Both the position numbers and the translations under genes were made by a program. Below the pieces are notes generated by a model. It searched no databases. It worked only from the letters and a program-made list of their open reading frames with translations, and was not told the DNA's origin. A stretch of DNA of 64,000 bases from Paludibacteraceae bacterium (GTDB taxonomy: Bacteria > Bacteroidota > Bacteroidia > Bacteroidales > Paludibacteraceae), in NCBI GenBank assembly GCA_017632345.1, contig JAGBRL010000070.1, forward strand, positions 1 to 64,000, written 5' to 3'. Below, one piece after another: positions 28,041-36,250 of the stretch (its first letter is position 1; every line of letters starts with the position of its first letter).

Positions 28041-28071
28041 CAAAATTATAACAATAAAATATTTTAGTCAA
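28041..28071 (-). promoter_or_regulatory. Promoter of nrdDG
   Basis: Minus-strand TTG (28071-28069) and TAATTTTG (28048-28041) 20 bases apart. Two direct copies of ATATTTTAGT (28059-28068 and 28084-28093, plus-strand reading) overlap the promoter, with a near copy at 28005-28014; these could be binding sites for a regulator such as NrdR, though they do not match the usual NrdR box. Confidence 0.5.
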
Positions 28072-28093
28072 CATTAACGCGACATATTTTAGT

Positions 28094-28362
28094 AAAGTTT
28101 TCCAAAAAAAAATACAACAAACTGATTATCAGATATATAATTTTTCAAAATAACCAAAAAGTTTCCCAAAAAGAAAATCTGCATAAACGACTAATAAAAA
28201 TTAATTTTCAAATCGCACATTCGCTCAAAAACATATCTATCAACACTTTAGAACAGAACCAAACAAAGAGCAACCTTTAGTCAGAGAAATAAAACACAGG
28301 CGAAACATTACAGATACAATATTTACCCGGACGCAAAAGAAACCCAAAGACATAAGCCAACA
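28094..28362. other. AT-rich intergenic region between RNase Z and nrdD
   Basis: About 270 bases downstream of the rnz stop and upstream of the nrdD promoter. I see no ORF, tRNA or convincing terminator for rnz in it. Confidence 0.5.
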
Positions 28363-29277
28363 TCAAAATCTAAAAACTCGTCCGTCTTCTGCCAGCTCAG
28401 TATTTTCAAAAACAGAACGAGCCTCGGACAAGAAAGCCTTATGGTCTTCGTAACGTGCCGAGAAATGCCCTATGACAAGCCGCTTCACCTTTGCCTTCAC
28501 CGCAATTTCCGCAGCCTGCAAAGCCGTAGAATGCATCGTTTCCCTCGCCCTGCCCTTCTGCACGTCTAGAAATGTAGCCTCATGAAACAGGCAGTCAACA
28601 CCCTCAATGTACGGCAGTATCTTCTCCGAATACGCCGTGTCCGAGCAGTACGCAAAGCTCACTGACGGGTCGGCAGGTTTAGTCAGACGGTCGTTCGGCA
28701 CCACCTCGCCATCCTCCGTCACAAAATCTGCCCCATTCTTTATATGCTGCATCTCTCTGATTGGAACTTTATAAAAGTCCGCCATATCCCTGCGGATATG
28801 CCTTTGCTTAGGCTTCTCCTTAAAGAGAAAACCGCAAGTTGGCACCTTGTGCTTCAAAGGGATTGTCCTAACTTCAATAGAATTGTCTTCGTAAATAACC
28901 TCCGACACCTTAGGGTCTATATGATGAAAAATCACATTAAAAGCCAAGCCTTGACAGAAATAATCGAGCTGAGGCCTTACAAGCCGTTCCAGATCCTTAT
29001 GCGCATACACATGAAAATCAGAAGTGCGACCTAGCAAATCCAATGTCGATATAAGCCCAACAACGCCGAAGCAATGGTCGCCATGAAGATGCGACACAAA
29101 GAGATGATTCAATCTTGATATTCTCACGTTAAGCCTCCTCATCTGGCATTGAGTGCCCTCGCCACAATCTATCATAAAAAGTTTGTCGTGCGTTTCCACT
29201 ATCTGGGAAGCCTGATTAGACATCTTCGTTGGCAAAGCGGAACCGCTCCCTAAAATCCTCAATTTAAAATTTTCCAT
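28363..29277 (-). CDS. rnz: Ribonuclease Z
   Basis: Metallo-beta-lactamase-fold endonuclease that trims tRNA 3' ends. The 304-residue product starts MENFKLRILGSGSALPT and has the zinc-binding HLHGDH motif near residue 63, the conserved PLKHKVPTCGF region, CSDTAYSE and the downstream HEATF and GHFSARY segments. The open frame extends to 29334, but that stretch is the ompA terminator, so 29277 (or the ATG at 29286) is the likely start. It lies immediately downstream of the ompA-like gene on the same strand. Confidence 0.95.
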   Translation of the reverse strand: MENFKLRILGSGSALPTKMSNQASQIVETHDKLFMIDCGEGTQCQMRRLNVRISRLNHLFVSHLHGDHCFGVVGLISTLDLLGRTSDFHVYAHKDLERLVRPQLDYFCQGLAFNVIFHHIDPKVSEVIYEDNSIEVRTIPLKHKVPTCGFLFKEKPKQRHIRRDMADFYKVPIREMQHIKNGADFVTEDGEVVPNDRLTKPADPSVSFAYCSDTAYSEKILPYIEGVDCLFHEATFLDVQKGRARETMHSTALQAAEIAVKAKVKRLVIGHFSARYEDHKAFLSEARSVFENTELAEDGRVFRF

Positions 29278-29298
29278 ATCACGCATAATAAAACAAAA

Positions 29299-29322
29299 GG
29301 GGACGCAAGTTTTTGCGTCCCC
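29299..29322 (-). terminator. Terminator of the OmpA-family gene
   Basis: A perfect 10-bp stem GGGGACGCAA/TTGCGTCCCC with a four-base loop, followed on the minus strand by TTTTGTTTTATT, 28 bases after the ompA-like stop codon. Confidence 0.85.
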
Positions 29323-29349
29323 TAAGTGTATCAAATATATAATCTAAAA

Positions 29350-30609
29350 TTATTTAGAGAACAATTCGATTTCAACACGACGGTTCTTAGCTCTACCTGC
29401 AAGAGTTGCGTTAGAAGCAATTGGGTTAGCGCTACCGTAACCGAATGACTGGATGTGAGCTGCAGAAACACCTTTTCTGATCAAGTAGTTCTTAACAGCA
29501 GCAGCACGGTCCTTAGACAACTGAAGGTTCTTAGCTGCGTTACCAGTGTTGTCAGTATAACCCTTAAGGATTACAGACCATTCTGGGTGAGACTTCAACA
29601 ACTGAGCCAAACCATCCAATGAAGAGAAAGAAGACTGCTTGATGATAGCCTTGTTAGTTTCGAATTCCAACTGAGAGAATGCAGTCTTGATGATTTCATC
29701 TTCTTCCTTAGTAGGAACGTACTTAACTGGTTCTCTTGTAGCTCTGATGTGGCTATCCAAAGAATCCTGAGTCATCTTAACCTGATCCTGCAACTTGCGG
29801 ATTGCGATGTTCTGGTTAACGATCTGTTCTTCCAACTGAGAAGTCATTTCAGCGCACTGACGCTTCTGTTCTTCCAACAATGGAGTCAAATCTGGCACTT
29901 CAACCTTTGGTTCGTAGTCAACCAACGCAATGTTTCTTACGTTGTTTTCGTGACCGAACATGTAACGAACACCCAAGTTTACGCCGAAGTTAGAACGACC
30001 ACCTTCTGGAACGACTGTTCTAGTCTTGAAACGCATCTGACCTTCCAAACCGATAGCCAAGAAATCAGTTACGTTATATTCGAAGTTCAAACCTCCAAGA
30101 ACCATAGGACGAACACCGTCATCTTCCTTAGCAGCACCCCAGTTTCCTGTGTAATCTTCCCACTTGTAGATAGCTACACCCAAACCAGCGTTTGCGTAAA
30201 CGTTCAACTTCTGCAAACCAGAAGAACGATACTTAGCAACGATGTTAGAAAGGTTGAAAGAAGAGAACAAGTTAATGTCGTGAGACATTGCGTCGAAATT
30301 AACCTGATTGTTCATCACATACATGTATTCAACGCCCAAACCCCACAATGGATTGAATGTGTACTCAACAACACCACCGAAAGCAGGGTTGATGTCGCTA
30401 CCCAAAAAATCGCTGTTAGCTGAAGTTGAACCCTTCAATACGTTGATACCACCTTTAAGACCAACAGACAAGTGGCACAAGCCAGCGTCTGCAGATGCTG
30501 TTGTATCTTCTGCTGCAACAGGAGCAGCAGCTGTTTCCTGAGATTCCTGAGCAAATACATTACCTACGAGGCACGAAGCTACGAATAGGCCTAACAATTT
30601 TCTTTTCAT
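29350..30609 (-). CDS. OmpA-family outer membrane protein
   Basis: A 419-residue structural porin-like protein linking the outer membrane to peptidoglycan. Signal peptide MKRKLLGLFVASCLVGNVFAQ, an eight-stranded beta-barrel-like domain (about 45-215), a coiled-coil linker rich in Glu and Gln (about 225-275) and a C-terminal OmpA domain with YTDNTGNAAKNLQLSKDRA and the end GRAKNRRVEIEL, which holds the Asp/Arg residues that bind diaminopimelate. Codon choice is biased, as in highly expressed genes; rpsA and pfp in this window share it. It lies 45 bases downstream of rpsA on the same strand and has its own strong terminator. Confidence 0.93.
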   Translation of the reverse strand: MKRKLLGLFVASCLVGNVFAQESQETAAAPVAAEDTTASADAGLCHLSVGLKGGINVLKGSTSANSDFLGSDINPAFGGVVEYTFNPLWGLGVEYMYVMNNQVNFDAMSHDINLFSSFNLSNIVAKYRSSGLQKLNVYANAGLGVAIYKWEDYTGNWGAAKEDDGVRPMVLGGLNFEYNVTDFLAIGLEGQMRFKTRTVVPEGGRSNFGVNLGVRYMFGHENNVRNIALVDYEPKVEVPDLTPLLEEQKRQCAEMTSQLEEQIVNQNIAIRKLQDQVKMTQDSLDSHIRATREPVKYVPTKEEDEIIKTAFSQLEFETNKAIIKQSSFSSLDGLAQLLKSHPEWSVILKGYTDNTGNAAKNLQLSKDRAAAVKNYLIRKGVSAAHIQSFGYGSANPIASNATLAGRAKNRRVEIELFSK

Positions 30610-30654
30610 ATATTCAATTAAAAATTTAAATTATTGTTCTTAAAAATTTAACAA

Positions 30655-32442
30655 TTATTTTCCCTTAGCATCCAACTGGTCTTTCAAAGCAGCCAATTCT
30701 TCAATGTCACCAAGAGTTGTCTTTTCCAAAGAAGTGCTTACAGCCTCTGCCTTCTTTCCAGCAGACTTCTTCTTTCTGAAATCCTTCTTTTCACCATCTT
30801 CCTTCTGAGTATCTTCGAAGATACGGCTGTGAGAAAGGATAATTCTCTTAGAGTCCTTGTTGAATTCGATAACCTTGAATTCCAATTTTTCTTCAACTTG
30901 TGCTTGCGAGCCATCTTCCTTAACCAAGTGCTTTGGAGTAGCAAAACCTTCTACACCATAAGGAAGAGCGACTACCGCACCCTTGTCCATCATTTCAGTT
31001 ATAGTACCTTCGTGGATTGAGTCAACTGTGAACACAGTTTCAAACACATCCCAAGGATTTTCTTCAAGCTGTTTGTGTCCTAGACTCAAACGGCGGTTTT
31101 CTTTGTCGATTTCAAGAACCTGAACTTCGATGTCAGCACCGATCTGAGTAAATTCTGACGGATGCTTAACCTTCTTAGTCCAAGAAAGGTCAGAAATGTG
31201 AATCAAGCCATCAACACCCTCTTCGATTTCAACGAACACACCAAAGTTTGTGAAGTTGCGAACCTTAGCAGTGTGCTTGCTGCCCACAGCATATTTAGTT
31301 TCGATAGCGTCCCATGGATCAGCCTTAAGCTGCTTGATACCCAAAGACATCTTTCTTTCTTCGCGGTCCAAAGTCAAGATAACAGCCTCAACTTCGTCAC
31401 CAACATTCATGAAGTCCTGAGCGCTGCGCAAGTGCTGAGACCAAGACATTTCAGAAACGTGAATCAAACCTTCTACGCCAGTTGCGATTTCAACGAAAGC
31501 TCCGTAGTCAGCCATAACGACAACTTTACCCTTAACCTTGTCGCCAACCTTCAAATCAGCACTAAGAGCATCCCATGGGTGCGGAGTCAACTGCTTCAAG
31601 CCCAATGCGATACGCTTCTTGTCGTCATCAAACTCAAGGATAACAACGTTAAGCTTCTGATCCAAAGAAACAACTTCTTCCGGATGAGTTACACGACCCC
31701 AAGAAAGGTCTGTGATATGAATCAAACCATCTACGCCACCAAGGTCGATGAATACACCGTAAGAAGTGATATTTTTAACAGTACCTTCAAGTATCTGACC
31801 TTTTTCCAACTTAGAGATGATGTCTTTTCTCTGCTGTTCAAGCTCAGCTTCGATAAGAGCCTTGTGAGAAACGACAACATTCTTAAATTCGTGGTTAATT
31901 TTCACAACCTTGAATTCCATAGTCTTGCCAACGAACACATCGTAGTCACGGATTGGCTTAACGTCAATCTGAGAACCTGGCAAGAAAGCCTCAATGCCGA
32001 ACACATCAACAATCATACCGCCCTTAGTGCGACATTTGATGTATCCCTTGATAATTTCATTGTTTTCAAGAGCTGCGTTAACACGTTCCCAAGAACGAGC
32101 CGCACGAGCCTTCTTGTGCGAAAGAACCAACTGTCCCTTCTTGTCTTCCGGACTTTCGATGTAAACTTCAACTTCGTCTCCAATCTTAAGATCCGGATTG
32201 TAACGGAATTCGCTCATAGGAACGATACCGTCTGACTTGTAGCCAACATTAACTACAACTTCTCTTTTGTTCATTGAAATTACAGTACCAACCATAACGT
32301 CCTTGTCCTTAAGAACATTAAGAGTCTGTTCGTACTTGTTTTCCAACTCTTCTTTGCTTACGTTTGCGAACACGTCGCCGTTTTCATAAACATCCCAGTC
32401 AAATCCTTCCAAAGGATTAACCTTGTTTGTTAAATCGCTCAT
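30655..32442 (-). CDS. rpsA: 30S ribosomal protein S1
   Basis: RNA-binding ribosomal protein that helps mRNA binding; important in Bacteroidetes, which lack strong Shine-Dalgarno use. The 595-residue product contains six S1 (OB-fold) repeats, visible as recurring VKNITSYGVFIDLGGVDGLI-, VMADYGAFVEIATGVEGLIH- and VRNFTNFGVFVEIEEGVDGL-type segments. It ends in a Lys/Glu-rich tail. Length is normal for Bacteroidales S1. A -7 box lies at 32505-32512. Confidence 0.97.
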   Translation of the reverse strand: MSDLTNKVNPLEGFDWDVYENGDVFANVSKEELENKYEQTLNVLKDKDVMVGTVISMNKREVVVNVGYKSDGIVPMSEFRYNPDLKIGDEVEVYIESPEDKKGQLVLSHKKARAARSWERVNAALENNEIIKGYIKCRTKGGMIVDVFGIEAFLPGSQIDVKPIRDYDVFVGKTMEFKVVKINHEFKNVVVSHKALIEAELEQQRKDIISKLEKGQILEGTVKNITSYGVFIDLGGVDGLIHITDLSWGRVTHPEEVVSLDQKLNVVILEFDDDKKRIALGLKQLTPHPWDALSADLKVGDKVKGKVVVMADYGAFVEIATGVEGLIHVSEMSWSQHLRSAQDFMNVGDEVEAVILTLDREERKMSLGIKQLKADPWDAIETKYAVGSKHTAKVRNFTNFGVFVEIEEGVDGLIHISDLSWTKKVKHPSEFTQIGADIEVQVLEIDKENRRLSLGHKQLEENPWDVFETVFTVDSIHEGTITEMMDKGAVVALPYGVEGFATPKHLVKEDGSQAQVEEKLEFKVIEFNKDSKRIILSHSRIFEDTQKEDGEKKDFRKKKSAGKKAEAVSTSLEKTTLGDIEELAALKDQLDAKGK

Positions 32443-32504
32443 TTAATTAATTAGTTAATAAAAAGTTTAATTAGTAATTAGACATTATATTGTATAATCA
32501 CACG

Positions 32505-32512
32505 CAAAAATA
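32505..32512 (-). promoter_or_regulatory. -7 box of rpsA
   Basis: Minus-strand TATTTTTG fits TAnnTTTG, 62 bases before the rpsA ATG. The -33 element is not clear. Confidence 0.4.
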
Positions 32513-32746
32513 CAACTTTATTTTAAATATTGCACACATCTATGCGTTTTTTTTCAAAAAAAATGCTATTTTTTAAGAGGTTACCTCTTTTTTTGCGACC
32601 TCAAATGTACGTTTCTGAAAAAAATCCGCCAGAAAAAAAACTCGCAAAGAGCCTCTTTCTTGACGTTCGGGCCCGTTTTCGAACTCTTTTTCTTCGTCTC
32701 TCCAATATTTAACACTTAAAATCGCTATTCGTTCACATTATTTTTA

Positions 32747-32754
32747 TAAATTTG
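32747..32754 (+). promoter_or_regulatory. -7 box of asnS
   Basis: TAAATTTG fits TAnnTTTG, 53 bases before the asnS ATG. The 32513-32746 stretch between the divergent promoters is T-rich and holds no ORF that I can support. Confidence 0.4.
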
Positions 32755-32807
32755 CAAGCCGCATATTTTTTTCTTGCGGCATAAAAGAAACTTTACATAT
32801 ATATAAA

Positions 32808-34211
32808 ATGGACATTCGTAGGACTAAGATTGCAGACGCAATCAAAATGACAGACTTCGGCAAGCAAGTCAACATCAAAGGATGGGTCAGAACTAAGCGC
32901 GGCAACAAGAACGTCAGTTTTGTAGCTCTAAACGACGGTTCTACCATCAACAACATACAGATTGTTATCGACGCAGACAAGATCAGCGAGTCAGTTCTGA
33001 AGGACATCACGACAGGCGCCTGCATAAGCGTTGTCGGCACGCTCACCGAGTCGCTTGGCAAAGGCCAGACAGTGGAGGTGCAAGCTGAAAGCATCGAAAT
33101 ATACGGGCTTGCAGACCCTAACACCTATCCCCTTCAGAAAAAGGGGCACTCGATGGAGTTCCTCCGCGAGATTGCGCATTTGCGTCCGCGCACAAACACT
33201 TTCGGCGCTGTGTTCCGCATCCGTCACAACATGGCGATTGCAATCCACAAGTTCTTCCATGACAGAGGGTTCTTCTATTTCCACACTCCAATCATCACAG
33301 CTTCTGACTGCGAGGGTGCCGGACAGATGTTCCAGGTTACAACTATGAACTTGTACGACCTGAAGAAGGACGAGAACGGTTCTATCAAATATGACAGCGA
33401 CTTCTTTGGAAAGCAGGCAAGCTTGACTGTGTCTGGTCAGCTGGAAGGTGAACTTGCGGCTACGGCTCTCGGCGCGATCTACACATTCGGTCCTACTTTC
33501 CGTGCAGAAAACTCCAACACTCCGCGCCACCTTGCCGAGTTCTGGATGATTGAGCCGGAAGTTGCGTTCAACGACATCAACGACAACATGGACTTGGCTG
33601 AAGAGTTCATCAAATATTGCGTTCAGTGGGCTTTGGACAATTGCGCTGACGACATCAAGTTCCTCAACGACATGATAGACAAGAGCCTTATCGAACGTCT
33701 GAAGAGCGTGCTCGAAGGCTCGTTCGTCCGCTTGCCTTACACAGACGGCATCAAGATTCTGGAAGATGCTGTGGCTAAGGGGCATAAGTTCGAGTTCCCT
33801 GTTTACTGGGGCTGCGACTTGGCTTCTGAACACGAACGTTTCTTGGTGGAAGAGCACTTCAAGCGTCCGGTTATCTTGACAGATTATCCTAAAGAGATAA
33901 AGGCGTTCTACATGAAGCAGAACGAAGACGGAAAGACTGTCCGCGCCATGGACGTTCTCTTCCCTGCAATCGGCGAGATTATCGGAGGTTCTGAACGTGA
34001 GGCTGATTACGACAAGTTGTCCAAGAGAATCGAAGAGCTTAACATCCCTATGAAAGACATGTGGTGGTATCTTGACACAAGACGCTTCGGCTCTTGCCCT
34101 CACTCCGGATTCGGACTTGGCTTCGAAAGATTGCTTCTGTTCGTAACTGGCATGTCCAACATCCGTGATGTCATTCCGTTCCCTCGTACTCCGAAGAGCG
34201 CGGATTTCTAA
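32808..34211 (+). CDS. asnS: Asparaginyl-tRNA synthetase
   Basis: Class II aminoacyl-tRNA synthetase charging tRNA-Asn. The 467-residue product has an N-terminal OB-fold anticodon-binding domain (about 15-105, [19 protein letters not shown]) and a class IIb catalytic core with motif 2 ([20 protein letters not shown]) and motif 3 ([10 protein letters not shown]). The Asn-type signature rather than Asp is suggested by overall similarity and length. It is monocistronic, divergent from rpsA. Confidence 0.96.
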   Translation: MDIRRTKIADAIKMTDFGKQVNIKGWVRTKRGNKNVSFVALNDGSTINNIQIVIDADKISESVLKDITTGACISVVGTLTESLGKGQTVEVQAESIEIYGLADPNTYPLQKKGHSMEFLREIAHLRPRTNTFGAVFRIRHNMAIAIHKFFHDRGFFYFHTPIITASDCEGAGQMFQVTTMNLYDLKKDENGSIKYDSDFFGKQASLTVSGQLEGELAATALGAIYTFGPTFRAENSNTPRHLAEFWMIEPEVAFNDINDNMDLAEEFIKYCVQWALDNCADDIKFLNDMIDKSLIERLKSVLEGSFVRLPYTDGIKILEDAVAKGHKFEFPVYWGCDLASEHERFLVEEHFKRPVILTDYPKEIKAFYMKQNEDGKTVRAMDVLFPAIGEIIGGSEREADYDKLSKRIEELNIPMKDMWWYLDTRRFGSCPHSGFGLGFERLLLFVTGMSNIRDVIPFPRTPKSADF

Positions 34212-34224
34212 TTTGAGTCACATA

Positions 34225-34251
34225 TAGAAGGCGGGCTTTCCTGCCTTCTTT
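34225..34251 (+). terminator. Terminator of asnS
   Basis: A 10-bp stem with one wobble (AGAAGGCGGG with CCTGCCTTCT) and a short loop, followed by a weak TTGCTTCTATT tract. Confidence 0.6.
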
Positions 34252-34386
34252 GCTTCTATTAATATGGTATGGAACTTATTTTGCGGTTCCATATCTTCCT
34301 ATTTTACGGAGGCTGTCTTAATAACAGGAGTGGCAACCTGCCCTCTTGCTTTTCTAATTTCCAACAATGGATTAAATTTGATTTTT

Positions 34387-36174
34387 ATGAAGAACAAACT
34401 GTATTCTGCACTAATCGGCTCAGTTCTTTGCTGCGCGAGCGCTAACGCCTACGACTACTCGTCGTACAGTTCTAGCTTTTCTAACGACGATTACCGCACC
34501 GCACTGAACATGGGTCTGAAATTCTTTGGCGGACAACGTTGCGGCGACACTCACAACTGGATGCTGAACGACAATCCGAACGTCTCTAAAAAATACTGCC
34601 ATACTAAAGACGGACAAGGGTCTGTCAACGGCGGCGGCAACGGCAATTACGACCTCACCGGCGGCTGGCATGACTGCGGCGACCACATCAAGGTGGGCAC
34701 AACTATGGGATATGCCGCAACATCGCTGCTCGTTGCATACGACTTGTGGCCTGAGGCTTTTCAAGACAACTACGACGGAGAGTATGGCGCTTCTAACGGC
34801 ATTGCGGACGTGCTGGACGAGGCTAAAATTGCGACTGACTATTTCATCAAATCATTCATAGACGACAACACTTTTGTTTACTATGTAGGCGACGCTTCTG
34901 ACCACAGAGAGTGGAGAACTTCATCTGCTCAGTCTGACAGAGGAACGGCAAACGGCGGAGACCCGCGTCCGGTATGGACTGCCACAGACAAGGGCGGACC
35001 TCAGGCTGCGGCATACTCGGCTGCTCTCTCTTTGATGGCTCGTCTCTACCCTGACAACGACTACAAAGAGCTTTGCAAAACTTACGCTGTAAAGGCTTAT
35101 AATTTTGCAGTAAAAAACAAATCAGTTCACGCTCCTATCCCTGAGTTCTATGGAAGTCCAAACACAGAGTGGACAGACGAACTTTCTCTTGCCGCAATCC
35201 TGCTTTACGAACTGACTGGCGAAGACAAATACCTCTCTGACGCAACCGGCTATCTTCAGAACAAATGGGAGTCTAACTCGCCGTTGGCTTGGGATACTAT
35301 GGCGGACTACGCTTATTACTACATTGCGAAGAACTCTCCTTCTGCAAACAATGGCGCCGGCGGAACGTTCGCAAGCTTCTTGCAGAAAAACGTGTTCGAC
35401 TTGCACATAAGACATACAAAGCACGGCGAAATCACATCTAACGGTTTCCCTTACTATCAAAGCAGATGGGGAACAAACAAGCTTGCTCTTGGCGGAGCAG
35501 CCGCAGCCGCTCTTTATGTGAAACTTGTGGAAGACGGCGTGATAACTTCTTCTGAGAATATTGAAGATGCTAAAAAATTCAATTTGAGGATTGTTGACTA
35601 CGTGCTTGGCAACAACGAGTTCAACCACACGTTCCTTCACGGGTTCAAGGGCGACATGCACTTCCGCATTCACCACAGAAACGCGATGGGGCGCGACGAC
35701 AACCCGCCTTCTAACGTGAAGAACTCTTGCGACTTCATGTTTGCGAGCGGCGGCGTTATCGGCGGACCTTCCAAATTTGGCACTTTTGAAAATGTTATTG
35801 AAGGCGGAGCAAGTTACACAGAGACAGAAGGCGGATGCGACTATAACGCTCCGTTCATCGCGGCTATCGCAAGCATCGTCGCAGAAAAGGACCCTGTGCC
35901 TTCGACTTCAAACGCTCTTGTTCAGAACAACTTGAACTACAATGTTTACCCAACGCTGTTTGAAAATTACATCGTGGCAGACCCTGTCGAAAACAACTGC
36001 GACGGAGAAATTACCGTTCAGCTCTTTGCTGCTAACGGCACTGTTGTAAAGGTTGAAAAGATGAGCGGATTCTTCCCTGTCATCATCAAAACAGACGATT
36101 TGAGCAAAGGCGAGTACTTCGTGGTTATTTCAACAAACTGCGGCACAAAAGCTAGTTACAAAGTCATCAAATAA
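34387..36174 (+). CDS. Secreted GH9 endoglucanase with T9SS type A sorting domain
   Basis: A 595-residue exported cellulase. The ATG at 34387 gives signal peptide MKNKLYSALIGSVLCCASANA; the frame is open from 34264 but that part is not signal-like. The GH9 (alpha/alpha)6 barrel spans about residues 28-510 with the catalytic Asp pair D96 and D99 in GGWHDCGDH, the substrate-binding HHRNAMGRDDNPP segment, and the general-acid Glu expected in TEGGCDYNAPF near the end. No N-terminal Ig-like domain is present. The last ~80 residues (NYNVYPTLFENYIV to KASYKVIK) form a T9SS type A tail. It stands alone between asnS and a bidirectional terminator. Confidence 0.93.
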   Translation: MKNKLYSALIGSVLCCASANAYDYSSYSSSFSNDDYRTALNMGLKFFGGQRCGDTHNWMLNDNPNVSKKYCHTKDGQGSVNGGGNGNYDLTGGWHDCGDHIKVGTTMGYAATSLLVAYDLWPEAFQDNYDGEYGASNGIADVLDEAKIATDYFIKSFIDDNTFVYYVGDASDHREWRTSSAQSDRGTANGGDPRPVWTATDKGGPQAAAYSAALSLMARLYPDNDYKELCKTYAVKAYNFAVKNKSVHAPIPEFYGSPNTEWTDELSLAAILLYELTGEDKYLSDATGYLQNKWESNSPLAWDTMADYAYYYIAKNSPSANNGAGGTFASFLQKNVFDLHIRHTKHGEITSNGFPYYQSRWGTNKLALGGAAAAALYVKLVEDGVITSSENIEDAKKFNLRIVDYVLGNNEFNHTFLHGFKGDMHFRIHHRNAMGRDDNPPSNVKNSCDFMFASGGVIGGPSKFGTFENVIEGGASYTETEGGCDYNAPFIAAIASIVAEKDPVPSTSNALVQNNLNYNVYPTLFENYIVADPVENNCDGEITVQLFAANGTVVKVEKMSGFFPVIIKTDDLSKGEYFVVISTNCGTKASYKVIK

Positions 36175-36196
36175 ATCGACTAATTAACAAACTGAA

Positions 36197-36227
36197 AAAG
36201 CCGAAGAGCGTGATGCTCTTCGGCTTT
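36197..36227. terminator. Bidirectional terminator between GH9 and aldo/keto reductase genes
   Basis: A perfect 13-bp stem AAAGCCGAAGAGC/GCTCTTCGGCTTT with a five-base loop, A-rich on the left and T-rich on the right, between convergent genes. Confidence 0.9.
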
Positions 36228-36250
36228 CTTTATATATTCTGACAGATTTG

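Noticed and set aside
31162..32235. 357-codon plus-strand ORF opposite rpsA
   Set aside because: Shadow of the biased rpsA codons; no recognisable protein features.
32991..34103. 370-codon minus-strand ORF opposite asnS
   Set aside because: Antisense of a conserved tRNA synthetase gene; no independent support.
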